DNA of 64,000 bases, from assembly GCF_013155295.1 (NCBI RefSeq), contig NZ_JABJXT010000010.1, positions 62,001-126,000 on the forward strand, in the 5' to 3' direction. The translations under genes were made by a program, and so were the position numbers. The stretch comes from Pseudogemmobacter hezensis. Its GTDB lineage: Bacteria; Pseudomonadota; Alphaproteobacteria; Rhodobacterales; Rhodobacteraceae. Positions 15,756-24,647 of this stretch are shown one piece after another; the stretch's first letter is position 1, and every line of letters begins with the position of its first letter. The notes beneath the pieces were generated by a model, which made no database searches, was not told where the DNA came from, and saw only the letters and a program-made list of their open reading frames with translations.

Positions 15756-16437
15756 AGGCGCGGCCTGGGCGCTGGAACTGGCCCGTTTGCTTTGAGGCCG
15801 CAAGTGCCGCCGCGCCGGCCAGCAAATGCGGCTGGCGGGCAAAGGCATAGGCCCGCAGCCCTGCAACCACCGGGCTAAGCGCCCCAAGGAAGGCGATCAG
15901 CCCGTTCAGGCCGGGGATTTCATCGGGCGTCCAGCCTGCCTCGGCCAGTGCCTGTAGTGCCTCTTCGCTGGCGTCGCGCGGATGAAGCGTGATCAGATGC
16001 GCATGCGCGAAGGCTGCCGCCAGCCGGTGGCCCAGCAGGTCCTGGATCTCGGGATCGGCCCGCCAGACCGGACCGTCCAGATCCTCGGCGCTCAGCGGTC
16101 CGGGTGGCCAGGTGCCGTAGGGGCCGGGCAGCGCGGCATTCGCGGCCTCAAGCGCCACCAGCCGGGCCAGGGCATTGTCCTGCGCGGCCAGCAGCTGATG
16201 GAAGTGATCGGTCACCACCTCATCGCCGTGCAGGCTGGCGGTAAAGAGCGCAATCGCCAGCCGCTCACGCCCCTGGGCCGGGGTAAGGTTTTCGAACAGA
16301 GCGCGATAGCTGGCCTCCAGCCCATCCAGCAGCTCTGGGCGGTTGCGCAGCGCTCGCGCGACCGGGCTGGTCTGGGGCAGGCCCGCCAGACGCTCGGCGA
16401 TGGTCAGCAGGTGCAGGCTGGCATCATGGCGGGACAT
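15748..16437 (-). CDS. CMD-domain protein (probably Avi_7170-type) of the sulfur island
   Basis: 229 aa from the ATG at 16437, which has AGGAGA upstream. The segments RERLAIALFTASLHGDEVV and NGLIAFLGALSPVVAGLRAY resemble carboxymuconolactone decarboxylase-fold proteins in which the catalytic cysteines are lost. Its stop overlaps the start of the AhpD-like gene, so the two are likely partners. It is the first gene of a small minus-strand operon starting after the terminator at 16660-16692. The family assignment is from memory of this gene neighbourhood type, hence tentative. Confidence 0.65.
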   Translation of the reverse strand: MSRHDASLHLLTIAERLAGLPQTSPVARALRNRPELLDGLEASYRALFENLTPAQGRERLAIALFTASLHGDEVVTDHFHQLLAAQDNALARLVALEAANAALPGPYGTWPPGPLSAEDLDGPVWRADPEIQDLLGHRLAAAFAHAHLITLHPRDASEEALQALAEAGWTPDEIPGLNGLIAFLGALSPVVAGLRAYAFARQPHLLAGAAALAASKQTGQFQRPGRAYG

Positions 16438-16539
16438 GGTTCTTTCTCCTGGATTGTTGGCCTGAAATGCCGGTCTGAATTGGTGGCGGATCGGGGCCTG
16501 TATCTGCTGCCCTTTCTGCATTCTTGCATAATGACGATA

Positions 16540-16559
16540 AAATAAGACGTGTTTTATTT
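16540..16559. promoter_or_regulatory. Palindrome upstream of the CMD/AhpD operon
   Basis: The 20-mer AAATAAGACGTGTTTTATTT is an imperfect palindrome in a very AT-rich patch about 100 bases before the CMD gene. It is a candidate operator or promoter for the CMD / AhpD / unknown operon. I do not recognise the binding protein. Confidence 0.5.
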
Positions 16560-16659
16560 CGCCTGCAGGAGAAGAAGCCCGCCCCAATCATGGCTTTCGG
16601 GGGCGAAAAATGCCCCCGCCTGTCAGGGCGCTGTGCTTTATCAATGGGGGCTGGCCATG

Positions 16660-16692
16660 AAAAAGGGGCGGAGGATTCGCGCCCCCGCCCCC
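16660..16692 (-). terminator. Rho-independent terminator after the sulfur-scavenging operon
   Basis: On the minus strand GGGGCGG (16691-16685) pairs with CCGCCCC (16671-16665) and is followed at once by TTTT(T). It sits 33 bases after the SfnB-family gene stop, so it ends the operon arriving from 23.1 kb. A second GC stem, CGGGGGC (16598-16604) with GCCCCCG (16612-16618), follows. Confidence 0.8.
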
Positions 16693-16724
16693 TGCGTTCA
16701 TCGCGCAGCCATCAGTTCCAGTCC

Positions 16725-17939
16725 CTAATTCCAGTCGTGACGCGGCGGTTTGACACCGTTCAGCGCCCAGTTGCCGACCAGATGGTATTTCCAGCGCACC
16801 GGATCATGCAGCGTATGGACGCGGGCATTGCGCCAGTGACGATCAAAGCCATGCTTTCGCAGGGACGAGCGCGTGCCGCCCAGCTCGAACAGGCGGTTGG
16901 TGGCCTCGATCGCCACCTCGGTGGTCAGCACCTTGGCCTTGGCGACCGCGACCGAGGCGCGGGCGACGTTATCCTCATCGGGGGCGGGTTTGGCCTGATC
17001 CAGCACCCGGCCTGCGCGGTCCAGCAGCGCCTCGGCGGCGGCCTGGCGGATCTCCAGCTCGCCGATGCGCAAAATGGTCAGCGGGTCGTCAGAGGCGCGC
17101 TCGGCACCGGAATCGATCCAGGGCCGGGCGTGTTCGCGCACGAAGACGATGGTGTCATCCAGCGCCGCCCGCGCGATCCCCGCGTCAATCGCCGCCGTGG
17201 TGATCTGCGCGAAGGGCCCGGCAAGTGTCGGGCTTTCATAGGATTTATAGCTGGGGATCAGGTTGAAATCCTGCACCCTCAGCCGTTCCAGCAGCACCGT
17301 GCCGCTGGAGGTGGTGCGCTGGCCGATACTGTCCCAGTCATCGACCACCACAAGGCCGGGCGTGTCACGGGCGACAAAGGCCAGCTGGCCCAGCCCCTCA
17401 TCATCCAGCGCCAGCACGCCCAGGTAATGCGCGTAAAGCGAGCCGGTGCAATAGCCCTTGCGCCCCTCGATCACATAGCCCTCGCCGTCGCGGGTGAGGC
17501 GGGTCTGCAGATCGGCCACGGTCTTGCCGCCGGTTTCCGACAGCGCATTGGCAAAGCGGTGGCCCTGCAGCACGAGGCCGAAATAATGCTGCTTTTGCGC
17601 CTCGGTCCCTTGCAGGCGCAGGTCTTCCAGCAGGCAGTAGTGGTTCTGCGGGATCTGCCCCAGTGAAGGATCCGCGGCTGAGATGATGGCGATCACCTCG
17701 GCCAGCGTCGCATAGGAAACCTCGGCACCGCCATAGGCCTTTGGCACCTGGATGCCCCAGAGGCCCGAGTTCGAGAAGTGATCGACCACCTCGGCGGGAA
17801 CGGCGCGGTTCGCGTCGCGTGCGGCTGCGCCGGGGCGCAGGAAGGCGGCCACCTCATGCGCGATGCGGATCGCCTCGGCATCGTCTTTGATCACATGGGC
17901 GGCGGGCGGGTTGATCGGGTAATGTGCAGAAACGGTCAT
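16725..17939 (-). CDS. SfnB-family sulfur-acquisition oxidoreductase (acyl-CoA dehydrogenase fold)
   Basis: 404 aa from the ATG at 17939, one base after the stop of the SsuD-like gene. It has the acyl-CoA dehydrogenase fold with flavin-binding features. FSNSGLWGIQVPKAYGG, QIPQNHYCLLEDLRLQG and LFELGGTRSSLRKHGFDRHWRNARVHTLHDP are close to the SfnB/DszC group. These enzymes use reduced FMN and O2 to oxidise sulfur compounds such as sulfones under sulfate limitation; the actual substrate here is unknown. A flavin reductase must supply FMNH2, and none is visible in the window. It is the last gene of the NtaA-like/MetNIQ/SsuD operon. Confidence 0.9.
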   Translation of the reverse strand: MTVSAHYPINPPAAHVIKDDAEAIRIAHEVAAFLRPGAAARDANRAVPAEVVDHFSNSGLWGIQVPKAYGGAEVSYATLAEVIAIISAADPSLGQIPQNHYCLLEDLRLQGTEAQKQHYFGLVLQGHRFANALSETGGKTVADLQTRLTRDGEGYVIEGRKGYCTGSLYAHYLGVLALDDEGLGQLAFVARDTPGLVVVDDWDSIGQRTTSSGTVLLERLRVQDFNLIPSYKSYESPTLAGPFAQITTAAIDAGIARAALDDTIVFVREHARPWIDSGAERASDDPLTILRIGELEIRQAAAEALLDRAGRVLDQAKPAPDEDNVARASVAVAKAKVLTTEVAIEATNRLFELGGTRSSLRKHGFDRHWRNARVHTLHDPVRWKYHLVGNWALNGVKPPRHDWN

Positions 17940-17940
17940 C

Positions 17941-19104
17941 TCAGTCTTTCGCCTTAACATTGCCGCCATGACCGCCGCCGCCAAAGACCTGAGGCGCACC
18001 GAAAGAGGGGCGCAGGGCGGGGCGGGGCGGTTTGATGCCGATTTCGGGGAACAGAAGTTCGGCCACGGTATAGGCCTCTTCCAGATGCGGATAGCCTGAG
18101 GCGATCACCGTATCGATGCCGATCTCCTGATATTCGCGCAGCCTGGCCGCAACGGTCGCGGGCGAGCCGACCAGTGCCGTGCCCGCGCCCGATCTGACCA
18201 GCCCCACGCCCGCCCAAAGGTTCGGAGAGACCTCAAGCCGGTCGCGCCGGCCCTCATGCAAGCGGCGCATCCGCTCCTGGCCGACGGAATCTGACTGGGT
18301 CTTTTGCACTGCCTGGGCCTTGGCGATCGTCTCATCCGAGAGGTGTGAGATCAGACGGTCAGCGGCCTCCCAGGCCTCGGCGTCCGTCTCACGAACGATG
18401 AAATGCAGGCGGATGCCGAAGGAAACCCTGCGCCCCTTTGCTGCGGCCGCCTTGCGCACCGCCTCGATCTTCTCGGCGACCTGGGCGGGGGGCTCGCCCC
18501 AGGTCAGATATTTCTCGACATAATCGCCCGCGAAATCATGCGCGGCATCCGACGAGCCGCCGAAATACAAAGGCGGGCGCGGCTCCTGGAAGGGGGGCAG
18601 GCCCAACTTCGCATGATGGGCCTTGATATGCTTGCCATCCAGATGCGCCTCGCCGGTTTCCAGCAGGCTGTTGAACACGTCGAAAAACTCGCGGGCGTGA
18701 TCATAGCGGGCGTCATGGGGCAGGAAGATGCCGTCGCCCGCCAGTTCAGCCGGGGCACCGCCGACCACGATGTTCAACAAAAGCCGCCCCCGCGACAGCC
18801 GATCCAGCGTCGAGGCCAGCCGCGCGTAATAGGCGGGCGAGGCGGTGCCGGGGCGCACCGCGACCAGGAATTTCAGCCGCTCGGTATGGGCGGCAAGATC
18901 TGCGGCCAGGATGAAACTTTCCTCGCAGGCGACCGAGGTCGGGATCAGCACGCCCGAATAGCCCAGATCATCCGCCGCGCGGGCGATCTGGCGGAAATAA
19001 TCGGGATCACCGGGCCGCGCCCGCAGATCGCTGCCCAGATAGGCACCATCCCCGGATGAGGGGATGAACCACAGGAAATCCAGGGGTTTGTCAGATTGGG
19101 TCAT
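17941..19104 (-). CDS. ssuD: FMNH2-dependent alkanesulfonate monooxygenase (SsuD-like), copy 1
   Basis: 387 aa, the usual SsuD length (~380). It is a luciferase-like TIM barrel that cleaves C-S bonds of sulfonates with FMNH2 and O2, releasing sulfite. Typical segments are [15 protein letters not shown] at the N terminus, [11 protein letters not shown] near residue 75, PPLYFGGSS near 180, and [30 protein letters not shown] near 290-320. It lies between the MetQ-like gene (72 bases, with a hairpin) and the SfnB gene (1 base). A paralogue is encoded at 23498. Substrate preference cannot be read from sequence alone. Confidence 0.9.
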   Translation of the reverse strand: MTQSDKPLDFLWFIPSSGDGAYLGSDLRARPGDPDYFRQIARAADDLGYSGVLIPTSVACEESFILAADLAAHTERLKFLVAVRPGTASPAYYARLASTLDRLSRGRLLLNIVVGGAPAELAGDGIFLPHDARYDHAREFFDVFNSLLETGEAHLDGKHIKAHHAKLGLPPFQEPRPPLYFGGSSDAAHDFAGDYVEKYLTWGEPPAQVAEKIEAVRKAAAAKGRRVSFGIRLHFIVRETDAEAWEAADRLISHLSDETIAKAQAVQKTQSDSVGQERMRRLHEGRRDRLEVSPNLWAGVGLVRSGAGTALVGSPATVAARLREYQEIGIDTVIASGYPHLEEAYTVAELLFPEIGIKPPRPALRPSFGAPQVFGGGGHGGNVKAKD

Positions 19105-19136
19105 GGCGGTGTCCGGGCTGGCTGACAGGGATAAAT

Positions 19137-19160
19137 CTCCCGCCCGGGCAGGGGCGGGAG
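19137..19160 (-). other. Intercistronic hairpin between the MetQ-like and SsuD genes
   Basis: CTCCCGCCC (19137-19145) and GGGCGGGAG (19152-19160) form a perfect 9-bp stem with a 6-base loop, just after the MetQ-like coding region. On the minus strand only a weak ATTTAT follows, so it more likely stabilises the metQ end of the mRNA or attenuates than fully terminates. Confidence 0.65.
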
Positions 19161-19176
19161 AGGGGCATAGCGGGTC

Positions 19177-19989
19177 TCAGAAGGCGGGGAAGATCTGGCC
19201 TTTGTAGCGTTCCAGGATGAACTGGCGCGTCTCATCCGAGTTCAGCGCTTTGGCAAGGATCTGGATGCGCGGATCTTTGGTGTCATCGGGGCGGGTCACC
19301 AGATACTCGCTCCAGACGTTGTGGCCGTCCTGGCCATTGTCGATAAACAGCGCCTTGTTGATATCAAGCCCCGCCTCAAAGACGTAATTGCCGTTCAGCG
19401 CGCCCAGATCGACCTCATTCAATGCGCGCGGCAGCAGGGCGGATTCCAGCTCGATAATATCGAGGTTTTTCGGGTTCTCAGTCACGTCTTTCAGGCCCGG
19501 CAGCGGATCCTCGGGCGAGGTCAGCGATTTGAATTCGCCCAGTTTGATCAGGCCCAGCTGTTGCAGCAGCAAAAGCCCGCGCCCGCCATTGACCGGATCA
19601 TTCGGGATCGCCACTTTCGCGCCATCCCTCAACTCATCCAGCGCGGTGATTTTGGTCGAATAGGCGACGTAAGGCTCAATATGGACGGGGACGACCACGG
19701 TCAGATTGTCGCCGCGCTCGCGGTTCCATTCATTGAGATAGGGGCGGTATTGGTAATAATTGCCGTCCAGCTCGCCCGAGACCAGCTGCGCATTCGGCTG
19801 GATGTAATCGGTGAAAACGCGGATATCGAGGTCGATCCCTTCTTTGGCCACGATGGGTTTGACGAATTCGAGGATCTCGGCATGCGGGATGGCGGTCGCG
19901 CCGATCACCAGCTTTTCCTGGGCCTGGGCGGCCCCCGACAGCCCGAGTGCGGCGGCGGCCGCCAGGGCAAATGTTTTCAGTTTTGACAT
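19177..19989 (-). CDS. metQ: MetQ/NlpA-family periplasmic binding protein
   Basis: 270 aa. A signal peptide (LAAAAALGLSGAAQAQ, cut after AQA) is followed by the NlpA/MetQ fold: KLVIGATAIPHAEILEFVKP, YIQPNAQLVSGELDGNYYQYRPYLNEW, and KVAIPNDPVNGGRGLLLLQQLGLI. There is no lipobox cysteine, so it is a soluble periplasmic protein rather than the lipoprotein seen in E. coli. It presents methionine or a related sulfur compound to the MetIN transporter encoded just upstream. The start follows AAAGGA. The context argues for an organosulfur ligand. Confidence 0.9.
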   Translation of the reverse strand: MSKLKTFALAAAAALGLSGAAQAQEKLVIGATAIPHAEILEFVKPIVAKEGIDLDIRVFTDYIQPNAQLVSGELDGNYYQYRPYLNEWNRERGDNLTVVVPVHIEPYVAYSTKITALDELRDGAKVAIPNDPVNGGRGLLLLQQLGLIKLGEFKSLTSPEDPLPGLKDVTENPKNLDIIELESALLPRALNEVDLGALNGNYVFEAGLDINKALFIDNGQDGHNVWSEYLVTRPDDTKDPRIQILAKALNSDETRQFILERYKGQIFPAF

Positions 19990-20018
19990 AGGCTTAGTCC
20001 TTTGAATTGAATGGGGTT

Positions 20019-20678
20019 TCAGCGGCGCGAGAAACGGGTCACGAGGCTGTTTCCAGAGGCCTGGATCAGCTGCACCAGCAAAATAAGGACCACGACGCAG
20101 ACCAGCATGATCTCGGTCTGGAAGCGGTGATAGCCGTAGCGGATCGCCAGATCGCCAAGCCCGCCGCCGCCGATTGCGCCCGACATGGCGGTGTAATCGA
20201 CCAGCACAATCGCGGTGACGGTCGCGGCGGCGATCAGGCCGGGCAGTGCCTCGGGCAGGACGGCGCGAAAGATTGTCTGGACGGGCGAGGCCCCCATGGC
20301 AAAGCTGGCCTCGATCACGCCGGGATCAACCTCGCGCAGCGCGGTCTCCACCAGGCGGGCGAAGAAGGGGGACGTGCCGACGACCAGCGGGAAGATCACA
20401 CCTTTGATGCCCAGCGAGGTGCCGGTGATCAGCACCGTGACTGGCATCAGCACGATCAAAAGGATGATGAACGGGACCGAGCGGATGATGTTGAGCACAA
20501 AAGACAGCATCCCATAGCCAAGGCCATGCGCGAAGGGCTGGCCCTTGCCGGTGACGAACAGCAAGATCCCCAGCGGCAGCCCGATCAGCACCGTCAGCAC
20601 CAGCGAGACGCTGACCATGGCCAGCGTCTGGCTAAGTGCGGTGCCGATATCGGCCCAGTTGATACGTTCAAACCACAT
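20019..20678 (-). CDS. metI: MetI-type ABC transporter permease
   Basis: 219 aa with five hydrophobic helices, standard for MetI. The conserved ABC coupling loop appears as EASFAMGASPVQTIFRAVLPEALPGL (about residues 140-165). Together with the ATPase and binding protein on either side it forms a complete importer. It overlaps the ATPase gene by 11 bases, showing coupled translation. Confidence 0.93.
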   Translation of the reverse strand: MWFERINWADIGTALSQTLAMVSVSLVLTVLIGLPLGILLFVTGKGQPFAHGLGYGMLSFVLNIIRSVPFIILLIVLMPVTVLITGTSLGIKGVIFPLVVGTSPFFARLVETALREVDPGVIEASFAMGASPVQTIFRAVLPEALPGLIAAATVTAIVLVDYTAMSGAIGGGGLGDLAIRYGYHRFQTEIMLVCVVVLILLVQLIQASGNSLVTRFSRR

Positions 20679-21717
20679 GAAGATGCCTCACTTCGGCGGG
20701 CGCAGCAGCAGGGGCCGCGCCGCCGATCACCTCGACTGCGGCGCCTGCGGCCTGCAGCGCGGCAGTGGCCGCCACCGCATCGCCGCCGCTTAACGCGATG
20801 GAAAACTGCGCATAGGGTGTGGTGCGGATATGGCCGACGCGCCCGCCGAGAATGGCGAAATCGACGCCAAATTCGCGGGCGATCCGCGACAAAAGCGGCT
20901 GATGCGTGTCCGCCCCCGTGAAGGTCAGGCGCAGATGCTGGCCTGTGGCGGTGCCGGGATCGGACAAGGCGGCATCGCCCTCGGCCTCGCGCACAAGGGC
21001 GCGGCTGACCGGGTGGCCGGGGTGCAAAAAGACCTTTGCCACCGGGCCTTCCTCGACCACGCGGCCCTTTTCCAGCACGGCGACACGGTCGCAGGCGCGG
21101 CGGATCACCTCCATTTCATGGGTGATCATCACGATTGTTACGCCCAGCTCGCGGTTGATTTCCTGCAAAAGATCAAGCACCTGGCCCGTGGTCTGCGGAT
21201 CCAGAGCCGAGGTCGCCTCGTCGCACAGCAGCACTTTCGGGTCATTGGCCAGCGCCCGCGCGATGCCGACGCGCTGCTTTTGCCCGCCCGACAGCTGACG
21301 CGGATATTTCTGCGCGTGATCCGACAGGCCCACCCGCGCCAGCAGTGCCGCGACCTTCTCTGCGATCTGCGCTTTGGTCAGTTTTCCGGCCAGCTCCAGC
21401 GGATAGGCGACATTGCGCGCCACCGTCCGCCCGCTGAGCAGGTTGAAATGCTGAAACACCATGCCGATCTGGCGGCGCAGCGCCTGCAGCCCGGTGCCGC
21501 GGGCATCGGTGATCTGCTGCCCGTCGATCCAGACCTGGCCGGATGAGGGGCGTTCCAGCAGGTTGATCAGCCGCACCAGGGTTGATTTCCCCGCGCCCGA
21601 CGCGCCGATGATCCCAAAAATCTCGCCGCGCCCGACCTGCAGGTCGATCCCGTGCAGCGCCGGAAGCGTGCCGCGCTTTGACGCGAAATTCTTGGTGACG
21701 GCCTCAAGGCGGATCAT
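20668..21717 (-). CDS. metN: MetN-type ABC transporter ATP-binding protein with NIL domain
   Basis: 349 aa. Walker A is GASGAGKST (about residues 37-45), the signature is LSGGQKQR near 142 and Walker B is VLLCDEATSALDP near 160. The C-terminal ~90 residues form the NIL (ACT-like) domain that binds methionine for feedback control of import. It shares ATGA with the NtaA-like gene before it (21714-21717) and overlaps metI after it, so this is one operon: NtaA-like, metN, metI, metQ, ssuD, sfnB-type. Confidence 0.93.
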   Translation of the reverse strand: MIRLEAVTKNFASKRGTLPALHGIDLQVGRGEIFGIIGASGAGKSTLVRLINLLERPSSGQVWIDGQQITDARGTGLQALRRQIGMVFQHFNLLSGRTVARNVAYPLELAGKLTKAQIAEKVAALLARVGLSDHAQKYPRQLSGGQKQRVGIARALANDPKVLLCDEATSALDPQTTGQVLDLLQEINRELGVTIVMITHEMEVIRRACDRVAVLEKGRVVEEGPVAKVFLHPGHPVSRALVREAEGDAALSDPGTATGQHLRLTFTGADTHQPLLSRIAREFGVDFAILGGRVGHIRTTPYAQFSIALSGGDAVAATAALQAAGAAVEVIGGAAPAAAPAEVRHLHVV

Positions 21718-23117
21718 TCTGCGGCGGCCTCTTTTGCCGTCTCCGCCGCCTTGACGGCCTCAATGTCGCGGTAGTGCTGGGCGGGGTGGTTTTCGGGCAG
21801 ATAGGGCCCTGCGCCAAACAGCTTTTCGCGCAGCGTGCCGGGGGTGTATTCGGTTGGATAGGCGCCGCGCTTTTGCAGCTCTGGCACGATCAGATTGACC
21901 ACATCCTCAAAGGATCCCGGCGTCACTGCATAGGCGATATTGAACCCATCGACATCGGTTTCCGCCACCCAATCCTGCAGCGTGTCGGCAATCTGTTCGG
22001 GCGAGCCGACAAAGACCGGGCCCTGGCCGCCGATGCCGCCATATTTCGCCAGCTCATCCACGGTCCAGACTTTGTCTTTGCCGCCAAAGGCATCCAGCAT
22101 CGAATGGATCGCATTGGTCTCAACCTTGCGGATCACCTCGCCGGGCTGATAGGCCCCGAAATCGACGCCGCTCCAGCCTGACATGAACACAAGCGAGCCC
22201 TCATATGAGATATACTTGCTGTAATCCTCAAATTTCGCGCGGGCTTTTTCTTCAGTCTCATCGGTGATGATGGTGATCAGCGTATAGATATAAAGCTTTG
22301 AGGGATCGCGCCCCTCGGCCGCCGCGCGGGCGCGGATGTCAGCGACATATTCCTTCAGCAGCGCCTTTGAGGGCGCACCGACGAACACGCATTCCGCATG
22401 TTTCGCGGCAAAGGCCTTGCCCGGACCCGAGGCCCCGGCCTGATAGATCAGCGGCGTGCGCTGTGGCGAGGGCTCGGTCAACCCATAGCCCGGCACCTCA
22501 AAATATTTGCCCTTATGGCCGATCTCATGCACCTTTGCGGGATCGGCGAAAATGCGGCCATCCGCATCGCGGCGCACGGCATCTTCCTCCCAGGAGCCTT
22601 CCAGCAGCTTGTAGATCACCTCAAGATATTCCGAGGCGACCTCATAGCGGTTGTCGTGCTTTTTCAGCCCGCCCTGGCCGATATTCTTCGCGCCACTTTC
22701 CAGGTAAGAGGTGACGATATTCCAGCCCACCCGGCCTTTGGTGTGATGGTCGGCGGTGGCGATGCGGCGGGCGAAAGTATAGGGGTGCTCAAAGCTGGTT
22801 GAGGCGGTGATGCCGATCCCCAGATGCTGCGTCGCCAGCGCGATAGGGGCGGCCAGCTGGATCGGGTCATTGACCGGAATCTGCGCCCCGTTGCGGATCG
22901 CGCCGTCATTATTGCCGTTATAGACATCATAATAGCCGATTACATCGGCGATGAAGATGCCGTCGAAAATGCCGCGTTCAAGCGTGCGGGCCAGGTTCTG
23001 CCAATAGTCCAGATCCTTATAGGTGGCCGAGCGGTCATCGGGATGCGCCCAGAGGCCTGGCGACTGGTGGCCGACGCAATTCATGTCAAAGGCGTTGAAA
23101 CGGATCTTGCGGGTCAT
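21714..23117 (-). CDS. NtaA/SnaA/DszA-family FMN-dependent monooxygenase
   Basis: 467 aa from the ATG at 23117; an upstream in-frame start at 23240 would add residues that look non-coding. It is a luciferase-like flavin monooxygenase of the nitrilotriacetate/dibenzothiophene-sulfone group: FNAFDMNCVGHQSPGLWAHPDD at the N terminus, YDVYNGNNDGAIRNGAQIPVNDP near 82, and WNIVTSYLESGAKNIG near 150. In this operon the likely role is oxidation of a sulfone, thioether or similar organosulfur compound. Both neighbouring loci encode SsuD-type enzymes. It is the first gene of the minus-strand operon. Confidence 0.88.
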   Translation of the reverse strand: MTRKIRFNAFDMNCVGHQSPGLWAHPDDRSATYKDLDYWQNLARTLERGIFDGIFIADVIGYYDVYNGNNDGAIRNGAQIPVNDPIQLAAPIALATQHLGIGITASTSFEHPYTFARRIATADHHTKGRVGWNIVTSYLESGAKNIGQGGLKKHDNRYEVASEYLEVIYKLLEGSWEEDAVRRDADGRIFADPAKVHEIGHKGKYFEVPGYGLTEPSPQRTPLIYQAGASGPGKAFAAKHAECVFVGAPSKALLKEYVADIRARAAAEGRDPSKLYIYTLITIITDETEEKARAKFEDYSKYISYEGSLVFMSGWSGVDFGAYQPGEVIRKVETNAIHSMLDAFGGKDKVWTVDELAKYGGIGGQGPVFVGSPEQIADTLQDWVAETDVDGFNIAYAVTPGSFEDVVNLIVPELQKRGAYPTEYTPGTLREKLFGAGPYLPENHPAQHYRDIEAVKAAETAKEAAAE

Positions 23118-23497
23118 CTGAGATTTCTCATTTCTGGGGCGCTGCGCCGTCCTGTGAAGCGCGGGCTTCAAAACACGACAGGTTATGACGTGATTAACCC
23201 CGCAAGCCCGCCTGAGGCGATTCCAAAGCTTTCCCCGCAAAGAGAAGGAAGCTGCTGTAAGCCGCGCCGGGGCAGCGGGGATTTTCCGGGGGCACGGAAT
23301 TTCAACGAAAATCGGGGCGAAACAGCAGGCCTGTTCCCCGGCCGTAGATAACTATTCTCCCGGCAGGGGGGTGAAGAGCGGGGCCGTTTCCACCAGCCGC
23401 CGGGTTTTGGAATGGCCGCAGGCGGGTGGGCGGGCCTATAAATCAGCGAAATGGGGCGGGTCTGATCCGGCCCCGCTGTCCCTTTCAGGAAAAACAG
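23118..23497. promoter_or_regulatory. Divergent promoter region of the two sulfur-scavenging operons
   Basis: 380 bases between the NtaA-like gene (minus) and the second SsuD gene (plus). It contains inverted arms GATTTTC (23280-23286) and GAAAATC (23307-23313), 20 bases apart, which could bind a CysB-like regulator. I see no gene and cannot place -35/-10 boxes with confidence. Confidence 0.45.
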
Positions 23498-24646
23498 ATG
23501 AACCAGCCGCAGCCCCCCGCCAGCCCCGAGATTTTCTGGTTCCTGCCGACCTCGGGCGACACGCGTTATCTGGGCACCTCGGATTTCAGCCGTGCGCCTG
23601 ACAATGCCTATATCCGCCAGATCGCGGTCACGGCGGATCGGCTGGGCTATGACGGGTTGCTGATCCCGACGGGGGCCAGCTGCCAGGACCCCTGGGTGAC
23701 GGCGGCCAGTCTGATTGCCGAGACGCGGCGGATCAAACTGCTGGTGGCGCTGCGCACCTCGATCATGGGGCCGACCGCCTCGGCGCGGCAGGCGGCGACA
23801 CTGGATCAGGCGCTTGGCGGCCGGCTATTGCTGAATGTGGTGCCGGGGGGCGATGCGACAGAGCTGGCGGCGGATGGTGTATTCCTGAAACATGACGAGC
23901 GTTATGAGGCCGCGGATGAGTTCCTGACCGTCTGGCGGCGCATCCTTGCAACCGATGCCGCCGTGACCTTCAAAGGCAAACATCTCAGCGTCGAGAATGC
24001 CCGCAATTACCACCCGCCCGTGCAGCGCCCCTATCCGCCTTTGTATTTCGGCGGCTCTTCCCCCGCCGCGCATGAGCTGGCCGGGAAGCATGTCGATGCC
24101 TATCTGACCTGGGGCGAGCCGCCCGAGGCGGTCGCAGAAAAAATCGCCGATGTGCGGGAAAAGGCCGCGCAGAACGGGCGCTCGGTCCGGTTCGGGGTGC
24201 GGCTGCATGTGATCGCCCGCGAGACCGAGGAAGAGGCCTGGGCCGATGCTGACCGTCTGATCTCGCACCTATCGGACGAGGATATCGCCGCCTCGCAGGC
24301 CAATCTGGCAAAGATGGACAGTCATGGTCAGGCCCGGATGCAGGCGCTGCATGGCGGGCGGCGTGACCGCCTGGTCGTGGGGCCGAACCTCTGGGCGGGC
24401 GTAGGCCTGGTGCGCGGCGGCGCGGGAACGGCGCTGGTCGGCAACCCGCAGCAGATCGTTGATCGTCTGCGCGAATATCAGGCGCTTGGGGTTGATACAT
24501 TCGTGCTGTCGGGCTATCCGCATCTGGAAGAATCGATCCGCTTTGCCGAGCTGGTCTTCCCGCTTTTGGGCAAAGACGCGGTGACGGAACGCTCGGCCCA
24601 GACGGGCGGGGCTTTTGATATCCGCGCCCGCGCATCGGCCAGCTGA
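23498..24646 (+). CDS. ssuD: FMNH2-dependent alkanesulfonate monooxygenase (SsuD-like), copy 2
   Basis: 382 aa from the ATG at 23498, which has AGGAAAAACAG directly upstream. It shares the SsuD pattern with copy 1: [49 protein letters not shown] and [23 protein letters not shown]. The two proteins are clearly homologous but diverged, so different sulfonate substrates are likely. It is transcribed away from the metNIQ operon with an FAD/NAD-binding protein gene starting 1 base after its stop. Confidence 0.9.
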   Translation: MNQPQPPASPEIFWFLPTSGDTRYLGTSDFSRAPDNAYIRQIAVTADRLGYDGLLIPTGASCQDPWVTAASLIAETRRIKLLVALRTSIMGPTASARQAATLDQALGGRLLLNVVPGGDATELAADGVFLKHDERYEAADEFLTVWRRILATDAAVTFKGKHLSVENARNYHPPVQRPYPPLYFGGSSPAAHELAGKHVDAYLTWGEPPEAVAEKIADVREKAAQNGRSVRFGVRLHVIARETEEEAWADADRLISHLSDEDIAASQANLAKMDSHGQARMQALHGGRRDRLVVGPNLWAGVGLVRGGAGTALVGNPQQIVDRLREYQALGVDTFVLSGYPHLEESIRFAELVFPLLGKDAVTERSAQTGGAFDIRARASAS

Positions 24647-24647
24647 T

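Noticed and set aside
19930-19989. Lipoprotein signal on the MetQ-like protein
   Set aside because: The cleavage region reads GAAQAQ with no Cys, so a standard signal peptidase I substrate is more likely.
8237-23117. One 15-kb operon from the NtaA-like gene to the desulfurase
   Set aside because: A convincing terminator at 16660-16692 and several long spacers with promoter-like patches argue for at least two transcription units.
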